From: Calonectria ilicicola
Taxonomy: Eukaryota; Ascomycota; Sordariomycetes; Hypocreales; Nectriaceae
Length of the DNA stretch: 64,000 nt
Direction: 5' to 3'
Assembly (NCBI GenBank): GCA_020809705.1
Contig: CP085828.1
Location: 6,882,001 to 6,946,000 of the forward strand
In this document: in pieces, positions 1 through 13,216 of the stretch
Numbering within the stretch: position 1 is the first letter of the stretch
Layout: every line of letters starts with the position of its first letter
Notes under the pieces: model-generated
Told to the model about the DNA's origin: nothing
The model's database searches: none
What the model saw: only the letters and a program-made list of their open reading frames with translations
Program-made: the position numbers and the translations under genes

Positions 1-1482
1 CCCCGCCCGTGCCCGGCTCCGAACCTTTGTCTCCACTCCGATCGTAATAGCGCCCCGGGTCGAACCGGTCTGGCTCCGCGTGCACCGCCGGGTCATGCAG
101 CATTCCGAAGGCGTTGACGACGACGTTTGTGCCCCGCGGGATCACGTAGCCTTTGTACGTGTCGTCCGATTCGACAACGTGTGGGAGGCCCAGCGGCGTC
201 GAGGGTCTCCATCGCAGCACCTGCAAGTAATGCATCAACACCACACAAGGATCTCTCGCCAGGGGACCGTTATACATATACAGCCGCCATCTCCACATCA
301 TCCTGGACTTACCTCAAGCATGCATGCCTTCAAGTACGGCATCTTCCCCGTATCCTCGCCTCTTGGCATCTTCCCTTTACACACTTCTTCCACCTCCCTC
401 CGTGCCCTTTCCAGCACGTTTGAGTGTGCAGCCATGGCCACAAGAAACGTCAACACAGCCGTGCTCAATGTGTCAAAGGCTGCATCCAGCAACCCTCCGC
501 CAAGCCATTGGGCCTCCTTCTCGGACATTCCTTCATCCATTGCTCTTTCCATTATGCTCACATACCACCCCGAGTCAGCTGCCGTCTGACCGCTGACACG
601 CTCCGTCTTCCGCCGCTCCCTCACCACCTTGACCTTAGCCAGCATCTCTCCATAGAAGCCGTCTTGGTGTTCCCTCACAAACATTGCATCCCGCTTCCAC
701 TTTGCCCAGCGGGCTGGCACCCACCGCAGCGGCACCAAAAAGTCAACGGGGGGCGTCTTGCCAGGCTCCAGCAGGCCCGTCAGCAGCGTCTGTCGGTAAA
801 AGTATGTCTGCCGCAGCTTTGGGTCAACGTCGGCCTGTCCCGTCAGCACCATGAGCGGCGTGCTCAATGACCATGTCCGCAGGTGCTCCCGGTAGTCACC
901 CGGCCGCTCTACAAGGGCCTTGACGCATCGGATGCTCACGGCATCCATCATGGGCCGCAGGGCCTCAACCCCTTGCGGGCTGAGGAACCACCTCGCCGTG
1001 CGCTTCCATCGTTTCAGGAGCCGATCGTTGCGCTGGAACAGGAAGATCTGCCCAATTACCGGGTCAAACACGTGGTTCAACGCAATGTAGTTGTACGGCC
1101 GGCCCCCGTAGACGCTCCCGCGCTTGTCAAACAGCTCGTGTACATCGACCGGGTCCTGCAGCACAACGAGGTTGAGAGGGCCAGCCTTGAGCCCCAGGAT
1201 GGGACCGTACTGCTTGGACCACTCATTAAACTTGACGTACGATTTCCCCAGCGGGATTGAGGCGAGGTTCCCCAGGAACGGCAAGCAGCGAGGTCCTGGT
1301 GGGTAGTCTCTCGGCCGGCGGGTCGCCAGATGGGCCTTGAGGACAAGAAACAAGATAAAGAGCAGCGACGAGGCGGCGGCAATTTTTGTCCACGCAAGCG
1401 GCGGCGCAGGAAGAATTAGATGGATACCAGGATCCGTCTCCGGAACTGGCACCCCCTGGTGCAAAGAGGATTGGTTCGCCAT
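1..1482 (-). CDS. Cytochrome P450 monooxygenase, CYP64/O-methylsterigmatocystin oxidoreductase-like (3' end cut by window edge)
   Basis: Haem-thiolate monooxygenase, expected to be anchored in the ER membrane and to oxidise a secondary metabolite. The start is the ATG at 1482. Exon 1 is 1482-313, the intron 312-221 (GTAAGT..GCAG), and exon 2 runs from 220 past base 1. Visible features are a membrane anchor at about residues 30-50 (AAASSLLFILFLVL), a proline-rich hinge (YPPGPR), a variant I-helix oxygen-binding segment DAAFDT at about 333-338, the K-helix E-x-x-R (EVLR, 390-393) that is formed across the splice, and a PDRFDPGRY stretch. Some 463 codons are present of the usual 500-520, so the haem-binding Cys loop lies outside the window. 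The WRPSTPLGLPH stretch after ExxR is typical of the fungal O-methylsterigmatocystin oxidoreductase-like group (family knowledge). The substrate is unknown, and no other biosynthetic gene is visible next to it in the window. Confidence 0.88.
221..312 (-). other. Intron of the P450 gene
   Basis: A 92-bp intron with a GTAAGT donor (complement of 312-307) and a TTGCAG acceptor ending at 221. It is phase 0 after the GAG codon, and removing it restores the conserved E-x-x-R motif. Confidence 0.85.
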
Positions 1483-2798
1483 ATCAAATGTCTCAGTGGG
1501 TGAGCAAGACAATAACTACAGAATCAGAAAAGAAGAAGAAAAAGGTTCATCTTGGGAACAACTCATCCGCAAGCAACAAGAGTTCCCATCTCACCCATAA
1601 ATACTATATCGCGATGAAGCACAGCATTTGCCAAGAGCGCCATCATTCAGCTCTGCCTCTCTAAGTCGTCGACATCGAAAATCTTTGGCTGCTCACCTCA
1701 TCACCACGCTACCAACTCACGCCAATTACCAAGGGCCCACGAGCCATGAGGCAAGCCCTCTTTCCTCTAGCTCAGAAAAAAAGCCGGAAGGTGCTGCAGT
1801 GCTACACCACAATGACAACCCCCTCCCCTACCCACCTCAAGATCGAGGATGCTTAGAGGCGGCAATAAGCCCAACCCTCACTCTCTCTCTCTCATCCCAC
1901 CAATTTAGAACCGAAAAACCACGGAACGAAATCCACTTTCAATAAGCAATATATTCGTCTCATAGCCACCTCGTCTCAGATTAAGCCACGGCGTACATGG
2001 CCGCACGGCTAGTCGCCGTGCCGTCCCGCTCGAAAAAGAAAAGAAAAGGCTCAGCTCAACTTCCCCGCTCCCCACACTCTTCAACGACTGGTGCCCCAAG
2101 ACCTTCAGCTCAAATGCTGTGCCGTGAAACACAACTTGAAAGAGGCTTCTCACCTGAGAATACGAGCTGCAAGCACTCTGCTGCATCACTTATCTTCCAG
2201 ACTATCGATGTCGCCTTCCGATAGTTCGGATAAACGGGACGAACCCCTACCGGGGGTTACGCAAGACACACACGTCAGCTACCATGACCCTCATCTCATT
2301 TATCAGCATGCCTGCACATGTGGGACTCAGGATTGGTTTGTATAACTTGAAACAATTTCTCTTCTTCTATTGCTTCCTAGGTGTGTTGCTTTCTCTAACA
2401 AGACAGTACCACCTCCTAAGAACCAAGATACTACAGAGGATAACTAGGTAAGTCTCGTGCCATATATACTGATGCCCGATAACCCCCCCTTCTAGGGAAT
2501 GGACGGCCGTAAAGCCATTACCTCCACTCTCTGATGTCTTTTGCCCATTAAAAAAAGACATGGGCCAATTCGCCTCCGTTTCCCCCGAAGACAAAACTCC
2601 AAAATATATAACCAGAAGAGAACCCAATACGTACAGGGGAATCAGACACGCCGGTCCAACAACCTTTCATCAAAATGCAAGCCCACGAAAGAGAACGAAA
2701 TGCTACAAACACCAAAAACTGCAACGAAAGCGAGTTAAATCACTGCCATGGAGCACGAGTGTGGTCCCACGAATCAGCGAGTGCTCGTCTCATGTAAA
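1483..2798. other. Intergenic: P450 upstream region and 3' flank of the Crh gene
   Basis: About 1.3 kb with no convincing gene. Open frames here have no recognisable domain and are low in complexity. The stretch near 1500-2000 should hold the P450 promoter and that near 2700 the 3' UTR of the GH16 gene. No repeat or RNA gene was recognised. Confidence 0.5.
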
Positions 2799-4247
2799 TT
2801 ACACCCAGAACAGAGCGCAACCAGCAATGATGATGGCCAGAGCGCTTGCGCTAGAGCGGGAGCCGTCACTCTTGCCATTGGAGCTATCAGAACTGCTGCT
2901 GCTGCTGGAGGAGGAGCTGCAGTCCTGGTTGAAGCTCGAGGTGTTACAGTTGGAGGTGTCAGCCGTTCCGCCGCTGGAGCCAGAGCTGGAAGAGTCAGAA
3001 CCAGAACTAGAACCAGAACCAGAGCTGGAGTCAGAGCTGGAGCTGTCAGAGCTGTGGTCATTGCCAGCCGAGTTGGCGCTACCACCACCGGGGATAGTGG
3101 CGGCCTCAGAGGACTGGGAAGCCTTGCCGGAGGAGGTAGAGGAGCTGCTCTTCTTGCCCTTGGTGGGGTCGAGACCAGTTGCCTGAAGTGAGGCAATGGT
3201 GTGGTCCTTATTGCTATCAACAATAGTGTCGTTGGTGCCACGGATATCGTTGTAGTAGTAGCTCTTGTTCTTGTTGGTTCCAGGGGGGCTGTTGGCATTG
3301 TAGCACTCAATTTCAACGTCGGAGAAGGTGGCAAAGTAGTAACCGTAGTTCTGGATATCAGAGGAGTCCCAGTTGATTTCACCACCAGCCCAGTCAATGG
3401 TACCCTTCTCGTTGGAAGCAAGACCACCAGGCCAGAGGGACAGCTGCACACGGGCGGGAGTCTGGGGGAACTGGAAGTTCTGCGAGGTCTCGTTCCACGT
3501 GTCGGCCTTGTTCTTGGTGCGGCCCAGCTTGCCGTCGATGTACCACTCGATCTTGTCAGGGGTCCAGCGGATTTCATACTCGTGCCAGTTGTTGAAGGTG
3601 TCGGAAGCACTGATGTTGCCCGAGTTTTGGTAATCGGTGATACCCTGGAAGTAGTAGTTGGTCTGAGCGGTTCCCAGATCGGCACCAACAAACTCAAAGT
3701 CGATTTCATCCTTGACATCAGAGAAAAGAATGAAAGCAGTGACGACACCGTTTCCACGGCTAGTCTTGAACCTGGCCTTGACGTTGCCATACCACATGTA
3801 GACGGTGGAGGAGAGGACAGTGCCGACACTGTTCTTGGGCATGGTCAGAAGCAGGTTGTTTTGGAAGATGGCGGGCTCGCCCTGTGCGACCCAATCGGCA
3901 GAGTCGGAGTCACCCAGGTACTCGCTAATATCGACTACGCGCTTGAGATTGTCGAACTTCATGCTGCGATCCTCGCAAACGGGTGCAGGAACACAGGAAT
4001 CGAGCGAAAAGGAAGACTGAGGGTCGCAACCACCCATACAGTAGGCACCAACACCGCACTCACCATAGGCTGTAGGAGGCACATGTCAGCGATGATTCAT
4101 GGATCGACGTGCTTTTTTAGCATATCAGGGGTACATACTGGAGCAACAGGGAGTGTCCTTGGGGCATTTGCTGTTCTTGTCGCAAGTGGCAGCAGCCGTG
4201 ACAGAGCTGACGCCCAAAAGAGCGGCCACAGCAAGTGATCGCAACAT
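2799..4247 (-). CDS. GPI-anchored cell-wall transglycosylase, GH16 Crh1/Utr2 (CRH) family
   Basis: Extracellular enzyme that cross-links chitin to beta-glucan in the cell wall (family knowledge). Exon 1 is 4247-4139, the 69-bp intron 4138-4070, exon 2 4069-2799; the protein is 459 aa. In order it has a signal peptide (MLRSLAVAALLGVSSVTAA), a small Cys-rich CBM18-like module (CPKDTPCCSTYGECGVGAYC), and a GH16 fold with the catalytic D-E-I-D-F-E signature at about 157-162 (E158 nucleophile, E162 acid/base). A Ser/Asp/Gly-rich linker of roughly 120 residues follows, and the protein ends in a hydrophobic GPI-attachment signal (SALAIIIAGCALFWV). The start was chosen because it supplies both the signal peptide and the missing first cysteines. 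It is not a plain glucanase: the DEIDFE motif with the CBM18 and GPI signals is the Crh architecture. Confidence 0.93.
2985..3060. repeat. Imperfect tandem repeat coding the Ser/Asp/Gly linker of the Crh protein
   Basis: Short degenerate units (agaaccagaac / gagctggag on the plus strand) code for the SSGSGSSSGSDSSSS linker on the minus strand. Such tracts vary in length between strains and also create a long spurious open frame on the plus strand. Confidence 0.6.
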
Positions 4248-7200
4248 TATGAATACGGTTGGCGTTTTTCGTCTCAAAAATTATCCTGTGAGTGAGAAAA
4301 GTGATACCTCAGGTGGTATGATTAAGCGTGTCGACGATGAAAAAAGTCGTCGAGATAAGACCAAACAAGGTACGGTCAAAAATTAGGTGTTATATACTAG
4401 GTATTAACAAAGGCAGGATCCGAAAAGCGAGAGTTGGAAGTGACTGCCGAGTGCGCAAGTATCCCAAGCAAGCGAGTGAATTGGGAGGACGAGGGCAAGA
4501 ATCGGGTGATATGCGATGCGACACCAAACACAACGGGTGAGTCGAGTCGGACGAGAAGGGAAAAAAGAAAACAAAAGAAGCGTCTGTTTACTTTCCCACG
4601 GGGGACTGGAATGCTCAAGTGCGGGCCGCGAGGGTCAAACGCTTGCTGGCCAGAGTAAATTCCTGGTGGTGATTCCCTGATTTGGAGACAAGCCACGCGA
4701 TGAGAGCAGGCTAATTTCTTTGCGGCGACGGGGGCGTGAGCTTCAGGTCGACGACGACGATGAAGGTGACGAAGGGATCAAATCAATGATGTCGAGTCGA
4801 TTAAAACGAATGAGGCCTCGAGGCTATTTGAGATGGTGTTTGGTGGGAAAGAAAGGGTTTGGTGACGCGGGAAGGGGGAGGGCTGCCAAGTGGTTTCCTT
4901 CTCTTTCAACTAGCGAGCGGCGTGAAAGGGAATCCACCAAAACTATCAGAGCGTTGCTTGCCGACGAACCACAACAATACCAAAGTTTGATGGGTAAGAA
5001 TGACAACAGCAACGATGACAATGATAATAATAATAACCCCAAAAAAAAGATTATGACTACTATGGGCAAAACAGAGATGGAAACGATGGCGGCCGAGTAC
5101 GAAGACTGCGCGCCAGAAACGACTGTCGGGTGAGGCAGGGGTGTAGGGGAGAGAGAAAGGAGAGGGAAGGAAGAAAGGTCGAGTGAAGGGAAAGCGGGAA
5201 TGGGGTAGGAGATAATGGAGAGAGATTGAGTTGGGCAGTGTCCCAAGATGGGATGGGATGGAGTTGGCTCAAGCCCACCACCCTTGCCTCCAGCCCTACT
5301 CTACAGTACTGCTGCCTCTCCCTCCCACATCCAACTCTCTCCCATCATTTCGCTGACCGGCAGCAGCACCAGCACCAGCACCAGCCTGACAGAGAATGCC
5401 AATAGCCCCCCCTTGAGCACCTGGTGCCAGTCCCAAAGAAGAGAAGACGCTGGGCCAAAGGAGCAAGCTCCAGACAGGCGCCGGTCGAAAACCGGGCCAT
5501 CACGCGCATGCCGCCCAATCACAGGTGGTTCGGTGATGAACCCCTGGTCTCGTCTGGCCTGCGACTGGCCTTGGCCGTCGACCTTGTCGTAAATGGAGCG
5601 AAAACAATTTGCCTATCCGAGTTCTGCAAGCACGAGGCTTACCCTTTTCGTCTAGCCCCCTTATAGTTCCGACGTGGAGAATGCTCGGCCGGGTAGCGCT
5701 CCTCTCCCGAATAGAGGTGGACTAAGGTTTGCCAGGTTGCCGGCGCGGGAAATACAGTGCACGGCACCAATGTGCCATGTGTGAGCTGCGGGATAGCAGA
5801 AGCAGCCCTTCCGTGGGTCGCGCCGCGCTAGCAGCGAGTCGCCAAATTGCCGCAATATCGACAAGAGAGACACAACAAAATCACAGACAAACAAACATTG
5901 CGCTCTCGTGTAGAGACGAGACGCACGGTGTGTGCCTGCGAGGGAGAGTCAGAGAGAGTCAGAAGGGCGAGAGAGTGAGGGGAGGGGGGCCCAGACCTGG
6001 AGATACTACTTTCCGGTTGCCTAAATGGGAACCTCATCCGTCGGAACCACACGAGGATCCCCAGGGACCCTTGTCCAACCAACACAATCGATTGACCATC
6101 ATTAACAAACTCGGCTCTGGCCAATCCTTCACAATACGAGCATGTCCAGATCCAGTCCAGAGCACCTGACTGACGATAGAGCCAAGGCACCTCTCGACAA
6201 GGGAGATTAGGTGGCGTCGCGCCCACCCACACCAAACCTGTAGCTCAGAGACAAGCCACGAGGGGGAGAACTGGCCCACTGCCGCCCAAGGCTTTTTTCT
6301 GTAAGAATGCTGATGGAAGAACTACTCCTCCCAAAGCGCCACCAGCCCGCCCTCATCGGCGCCCGTCCAATGGCAAGCTTCATGGCCAATTCGGCACATC
6401 ACGGCACCGATAGAGAGCCCACGGCCCTCGTCTTGTCCTGTCCGGGACGTCGCCCAACCAGATCCACGGCAAATACGATGCCATGTGTGCTGCGATGCGC
6501 CCGTTCGTCCCTGCACGCACTACACAATCAATCAATCAGCAATCATTGCCAGTGCCACTGCCGGCCAGCCCAACGTCCAATGTCCCGCGGGCTCCACTGC
6601 GTGGTTTGCCATTGAAGATTTGTATCAGACGTCTCGCCGGAGCCCTTGGCTGGAGATGAAAATCAAACACACTGATTCAGTTGCCATGCCGATCATATGT
6701 CCGAAAGTCCGAATGTGCGATTGATTGCCCATAACAAACATGACATCCCTATCCCGTTTGCTCGCTCGCTCGCGCAGCCCGAATTACAATGCCAGCAAGT
6801 GCTTCCTCCATACAGCGCCTGTATCTCCTCTTCGCCCCTATCGTATCGCTCAATGCCACTCCGTCGCGTGACTGCGCTTTTAGTCCCGTCCACCACCTTT
6901 CTCCCCGGGCTCCCCGCACCTCGCCGCGAACCCACCGGTTTTTGACGGCGGCAGGCCAGCGCGACGCCCAGACCACTGCTGGGCCACCACCAACTGCCTG
7001 CTAACGAGCCCTGGCCCAGGTCTTCCAACCATACCAAGATAAGCAGCTGCTGGCAAAAATCAACCTCAGCCGCACAACCTTGATCAAGTCGAGTCAAGTC
7101 AGGTCCAACCCGAGTGCCACAGGACAGGCACGCCTCCCTCACGCCGCTCTCGTGTCTAATCTAGATAACGAAGCCCAGCAGTTAGTTGGTTGTCAAATTA

Positions 7201-9229
7201 TCTCAGCATCACCACCACCACTCTCAAACACCACCTCGTAGTGATGCAAGGCCGTTAATGCGCTACCACCCGTCCTGTCAGCATCTTCCACCACGTTGCA
7301 CGGAGCTCTCGCCCGCAGCTCCCCCCATCTGTGCACCGCAATATGTCATTCATGCCAAACGTTCCCAAGGAAATGAGGTCATGCAGATTGCGAGCGTGTA
7401 GTTTGTCCTGTAGGTTTGTGTTACGTAGAGTGCTGGTAACACAGACGCACACCCGTTTCAAAAATGCTCATCCTAGCTCCTTGGTCCGGGCTCCCATTTT
7501 CCCACCGTGGTTCTATAGGGTAGCTCAAGTGATCATGAGCCATGATTGAAAACTCAAAAAACCAAAAATGCGAAATCCAACCCCATCAACGATTGACGCG
7601 CGCGGACAGGAAGGTTTTCCAGGGGATCTCCGAAGCCTAAATATAGTACGACCTTATCTGGCACGGAAAAAGCTTACCTCGTTGCTGCTGCTCATGCGCG
7701 TGCGTTGCGCGCGCAGTGGGCTTTTTTTTTTTCTTTTTTGCGCTGCCCTTTTTTCCTGCACGTAATGGATTTTTGCCCATCCAGCCTTACCAACGAATAA
7801 AACACATACATGAACGTGACAACCCCTCCCCCTCCTCAAGCCCTAGAGTGGCTTTTGCATAGCCGTCTTCTGCACAGACACGTCAAAGTCGACCCGCCAA
7901 ACCCCAGGTACCCTCAGCCCAGGTACCCTCCTGGCGTCCGCTGGTACCTGCACCTCGAGAGATACTTTCAGACCAGCGGTACTTGCTCCTTCGTACCTCG
8001 ACGATACCTCCCCTCCTTCCCCATGTTTCCCCCCAGTCGGACCCATCTCGACGGATACTTTGATCCTGGCCACGCTGCGACTTTCCTCAGCCGTACAAGT
8101 ACTTTCAACAGGTACATACATGTAGTAGTTGCAGTAGTAGCAATTGCAGCAGCAGTATGCATCACACACAGTCTCTCCATGTATTTATTCATTCCCTTGC
8201 AGCCAGATAAACATACCCCCTCCCCTCTTCGACGTCCATCCATCCATCACTTATTCACTTGATCGTTCACTTGACCATTCACTCTGCAGAAAGATGCCGT
8301 CACACGAGAAAAGGTTATTTGCACACTCAACTTCTTCGTCTTTCTTCTACGCTTACGCTCCACACCTTAGGAGGTGCAAACCAAACAACAAAAACAAGCT
8401 TTGGGGTATAACTATCACCGAACCTAATTCGAACAGTCTCCCCTCCCTTCCATCCAAGAAAGAATCAGAAAACCAAGGAAAAGGGGTCAACCAACAACAG
8501 CAACAAAAAGCCCGTCACTTGCTCCGGGCCCCGTTTCGCAACGGTTCGCCCCCGCGTCTCGCCCAGGCAATTACAGCATCAAAAAAATGTTTCCCACAAT
8601 GAAAAATGATACTCGCAACCGGGACCTACCGCGGCATCAGCCAGAGCCAAACCTCTCCCTTCTGCAATTTATCCCCTCGACTAGCAACCACTCCCATACA
8701 TAGCTCAGCTCATGTCCCGGTTGAATCCCAACACCACCAAAAAGCAACCCGCCCAAAGGGTTGCCCGTAGCAATAGTCCATCCTCCATCCAGTCAAGTCG
8801 TGCAGGATGTATCAAGTCATATCCTTCAAAAGCTTTCCCAGTCCCAAAGAGCAGTTAAAATCTCGCTCGACTCTTTCCACCATGTGCCTCGTCATCAAAC
8901 AAAAAGAAGGGGGAGAGAATAAAAATTAAACAAGTTTCAGGGTGAAAGGGGTGTAAAATGAAAATGCTGACATGTCAGATCTCGCGATGTTTTTCTTTCT
9001 TTTTTTCGAAGGCAACTCTTCCATCGAATCGCACCACAACTTGTGGGATTGACACGACAGCTTCATAAACAGACATTGCAAACACAGCCAAAAGCAGCTG
9101 GGGAGCCACGCTTGTTGCCACAGGGCAGGTGTAGACCTGTTTTGGTCTATACATGTTCTTACCGCCCCTTCGAATTGGCGAAGAGATCTGCCAGGGGTTA
9201 GAATGACCATTGGGATGAAGATGCCATTG
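4248..9229. other. 5-kb gene-free interval: Crh upstream region and 3' flank of the Myb gene
   Basis: No open frame here shows a domain, family resemblance or spliceable coding pattern. The left part should contain the Crh promoter. The interior holds purine- or pyrimidine-rich tracts (for example 5130-5240 and 5940-5990) and a GTACC-rich cluster at 7907-8114. Long leaders or non-coding transcripts are possible but cannot be seen from sequence alone. Confidence 0.5.
7907..8114. repeat. GTACC-rich cluster A
   Basis: Three GGTACC palindromes (7907, 7922, 7943) are followed by further GTAC or GATACC sites within about 200 bp. Similar clusters recur near 13.2, 14.2, 18.7 and 20.2 kb. Confidence 0.55.
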
Positions 9230-10630
9230 TTATAGGCGAAGCTTCGTGATCATACCAGGGAAATGTTCTTTGGCATACTGTTCGCAAGCCTGCGTTCTGG
9301 GGTTAGTTGATCCAATCTCAGAGTCGGAATAAAAAGTCTTTCGTACCTTGGCCGGCTTGCCGACCTTCTGACCAATGACCTTCCACTTGTTGTTCTCGTA
9401 TTCCTTAATCGCGTTCAACAACGCTTGACTCTGATGGAGGGGTAAGTCAGCAGGGTGGTTCATCAGATAGGGTAGATAAAATCTTTACCTCATCCTCAGC
9501 AAACTCGGCATAGTGCATGTCCTGAAAAGTTATGTTAGACACCAACCAGCCCTACAAGCCTGCAAACGGCCGCTACTACATACCTTGTACCAGTGCTTCT
9601 TGACTGAGCCTTCTGTTCTTGTAGGGAATGTCTGTTGAATGGGGTTAGTACATGGTTACAAGTGCTTGCATGTTTGGTATATTTGGCTTACCTTGGCGAT
9701 CTCGGCCCAACTGTTACCCGCATCTCGCATCTGCTTCAACCGTAACTCTTCTTGTGGGGTCCAGGGCGTGTTTGTTCTGCTCTTCTTGGCCGGAGGAGGA
9801 GCCACCGGCGCGGAGTTGGGATCATCAGCAGGGGCCTGGGGCTGCTGGGGAGGGGCAGGCTGAGGTGCAGGAGGTGCAGCGGCGGTAGGAGTAGGCTGAA
9901 CTTGTGAAGGAGTGACGGGAGCGGGAGGGGCCGTTGTAGTCGGCGGTGGAGCAGCCGTGGGTGGTGCGGGGCGCTTCCGTTGGCGGCCGGCCGGAGCTGG
10001 GGCGGGCGTCGGGGTCTGCTGCTGAGGCGGGGGCCCGTTGGGAGGCTGCTGGGGAACGTTCATGGGCGGTTGAACGGGGGCAGGATGATGTTGCTGTTGC
10101 GGCGCCATGTTGGGTTGGGGAGCGCCGTATGGAAACTCCATGCGCTCGTTGCGGCGGGCCATGTCGGCCTGGTACTGGTGAGGGTTGCTAATAGGGCGGG
10201 CAGGTTAGCGGACGAACTTGCCTCAACCGTGGGACGTAGCAGTGAGCATGGCAAGGCATGACATGGTGACGGGCAGACCCGATGTGCCCGAGAGGGATCG
10301 GCAGGGACAAGAAAGGAGGTAGACACAGGTTCCAGAAGGACACCGACGGCGGATGTTATAAAGCATCGCTGAAGAGGCCAGTCGGTGGTGATACAATAAC
10401 TGGAGTTCCCCCAGCCGCAGAGGGGAGGGGGATGTGCCAGTGTGCCAGGGATGGGAGGGGTACATCGGGTACAAGAAGGACCCGGTGGTGCCGCAGCCAA
10501 GTGGCAGAAGGTATATGCGTGAAGAGGTACAAGAGACAAGGAAAGGATGTACTCACTGCATGTCATTGGGCTGATGTGTGGAGTTGGAGTAGACGTAGTC
10601 CGGCACGGGGCCGACCTGCCACTGCTGCAT
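9230..10630 (-). CDS. Myb/SANT-domain protein, putative transcriptional regulator
   Basis: Nuclear DNA-binding protein by domain; its target is unknown. Six exons were assembled: 10630-10557, 10187-9692, 9631-9584, 9521-9489, 9430-9347 and 9289-9230. All junctions are GT..AG and keep frame, giving 264 aa. Residues 25-160 are Pro/Gln/Ala-rich and probably disordered. Two SANT-like helices follow: the first at about 165-206 (TPWTPQEELRLKQMRDAG..W..IAK), the second at about 218-258 (DESQALLNAIKEYENNKWKVIG). The ATG at 10630 (MQQWQVGPVPDY) lies three bases after a good acceptor (TTGCCAG). With a GTAAGT donor at 11168 this suggests a 535-bp intron in the 5' leader. A second Myb-like gene points the other way at 21066. 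Confidence 0.82.
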
Positions 10631-10633
10631 GTT

Positions 10634-11168
10634 CTGGCAATGGAAGAGAGAGTGTCAGCAACAGGGCCTTTACGGTAAATGAATTTGAAGACAAAAAATG
10701 ACAGTTGAGTTGGGATATATTATCGAGACCTGATATGTTGGGCCAGCTGCGAGAGCGATGAGGGACAGGGAACAGCCCGTGGGTCACCAAAAAGGTCGAC
10801 CGGTCATCTATCTGCACGCGTGGGTCCGCAGGTACGCGGGCTGGGAGAGGCGGATGTCGACGCGACCAGGGTCGTGAGCTGTGAACCTCACGCTGTAGCC
10901 GTCTTGTGTCGCGACAGGAAACACTGACGGCGACGACGGCTGTCGCTGCTCACGCGGTAGTCGTAAGTGGGCAACGCCCGTTGGGACGAGCAAAGGTGAA
11001 GAGAGAACTGGCGACCGCGGTCGTGGTCACGAGCGGTTGTTGAGGACAAAAAATCGATGCAGAATGCGTCGACGCGATGACTTGGAAGCCCGAGGTCAAG
11101 ACGACAACGCAGGCAGCAGCAATGGGAAAGAACCAAATAGCTTGAACAAAGAGAATCGCAATACTTAC
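10634..11168 (-). other. Possible 5'-leader intron of the Myb/SANT gene
   Basis: On the minus strand a GTAAGTATTG donor begins at 11168 and a CCATTGCCAG acceptor ends at 10634, just before the start codon. This is inference only; other donors upstream are possible. Confidence 0.35.
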
Positions 11169-13216
11169 GGGCAATGTAACTTGAGGTCAGAGTTGCATAA
11201 GACACATCCGACGGGGAGAGGACCTTTGGAAACAACCGGGGCAGGTAACGCACGCCCGGGCTGTGGATGCTAGGGACAAGACAGATACACGAGCGTGGCC
11301 TGGCGGCGCGAGGTGTGTGTCTGGGTATTTGAGGGACTGGGAGGGGGCTAGGGAATTGACGTGAGCGCGCAGCAGGCGATCAGCAGCGAGGGAGGGGCGT
11401 GGCCTAGGCGGACGAGTTTTTTTTTGGTGGTAGTGGGTGGGAATGGGTTGCTTGCGCGGGTGCAGTTCCGGGTTTAGCCTGCTGTGTAGCGGTGCGAGGG
11501 TGAGCGGACAGAGCGGAGACCAGATGATGTGGTCGTAATGAAGTTGGTCGTGTTCGCCAACGACAAATGCTGTTGGTGCAGAACGGGCAGGTCAGCGTCT
11601 GGGCTAAGGGAATATGTGTGTTTGGTTAGGTTGCGTTGTGCTGCGCGCTGCTGGTATGCGTTGCGTTTTGGTGGATTGAGGTGGTGCAATGTCGCGCTGC
11701 CACCACGACTGATTTGGGTGATTGGGATGGATAAGCCCTCATTTGGTTTCGTAGAGAGAGGCTGGGGGCAGAGTCGGAGACTTGGGAAGAACCGGACCCG
11801 GGCATCGGCTAAGATGGCCAGGAAGGGGACAAAAAAAAAGTGGTGATGAGCTTGGCTTAGCTGGGCCGGTGCTCCGGTCGAAGGTGAACGTGTGGGAGGG
11901 AGTGGATACGAAGAGGGAGGTGTGCGGATGTGTGCGCGAGATGCCGCGGGTGGTTAGGGTGGTAGCAATGGGTGGCTTGCGACCTGCACCCAGTGGGAAA
12001 AAGAAGACTAATTACTCACAGAAAAAGTGACGATGACACGACGCGCAGCAAGAGACAGAAAAAGTCGATTGCTGATTGAATTTGGCAGTGGAGTGGTACC
12101 GACCGACAGTAGGGTGATGGACGGGATGGTGGTGGCAGAAGTGGAGCGGGATACGTAGACGAGTTGTAGTGCGAGGCGAGGATGATGGATGGATGATGGG
12201 GTGAGAAGACGGTGAATGAGAGCCAGCGGGTTAAAGACCAGTGTGTGAGTAATCCTGTTTTGGGCGAGTTGCGTAGGGCTCGGGCGTATGGACCCAGAGG
12301 ATGAAAAGGGGATTTGCGGATTGAGTGTGGCTGTATGTCAGTATGTCAGCCTTTGGTTAGGCGACGGTGACGGCGTCTGCTATGACGGTCAGAACAGTCC
12401 AACATGAGCGTTGACTGGGTAGTGGCAAGCAGGAAAGGTGACGCCAGCGACAGTAGCTTGCGAAGCTGCTGCAGCCAGCAATGGATCGTGGATCTCGAGG
12501 TTTCCCCGTCCAGCCCAGTGCGCAACGTCCACGGGCCAGATGCAGTGGATCCCCAAACCAGTCTCTCTAAGGAACAAAGGGTGGTAGTGGTGAAGTGAGG
12601 TGACAGGGCAAAGACCACGGCGGACCCGAGGCGGCGGGATTGAGATGAGACGAAACGCGACGACAAGAGCAAAAGTAGACGATAGAGGCCACTAGGGTAA
12701 TGGGGAACGGATGGGGAAGGGCAAGAAGGAAACGGGTAACTTGAGGTGACGATGGATGGTACCTGGGGGCAAAGTAACTCACTTGGGGCGGACAGGACCT
12801 GGGCTGAAGTCGCTGGGACCCGGCACCTTGGTGGGAGGGGAGAGGTGGTCGGTGGTCTGGTCGATGTTTTGGACTGGTTGACCTGTGTCCTGTGTTGTTT
12901 GGGTGAAGGGGGGAAGAAAATGGGGGAAGGGAGAGATTTCAGGGCCGCAGCTTGTACCCTTGTGTGCAAAGAAAAGCGGGGATAGCCTATGGGGACTGAC
13001 ATAAATGTGGGGTTTCTACAGTTGCCATCGTTATTGGCACGGCGAAGGGACGCCAGCGATTCACCTGTCAGCACAGTGCATTTGCCCAGCCCAACGCCCC
13101 TGCTCTTGCTGCCTTGGTGCCTTTGTGCACGATCCATTCACGGCGCTGGGCCGCAAACCGGCACCCGCTATTGGCCAGGAACGCATGGGGCAAAGTGACA
13201 AAGCCAAGAGGCCTGC

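Noticed and set aside
3201..4238. Long plus-strand open frame (345 codons) over the Crh gene
   Set aside because: It is antisense to the clearly coding GH16 frame and has no domain; it results from codon bias and the repetitive linker.
12346..13137. Minus-strand open frame of 263 codons in the large gap
   Set aside because: The translation is a Ser/Pro/Leu-rich product of pyrimidine-rich DNA without any domain; more likely a leader or non-coding sequence.
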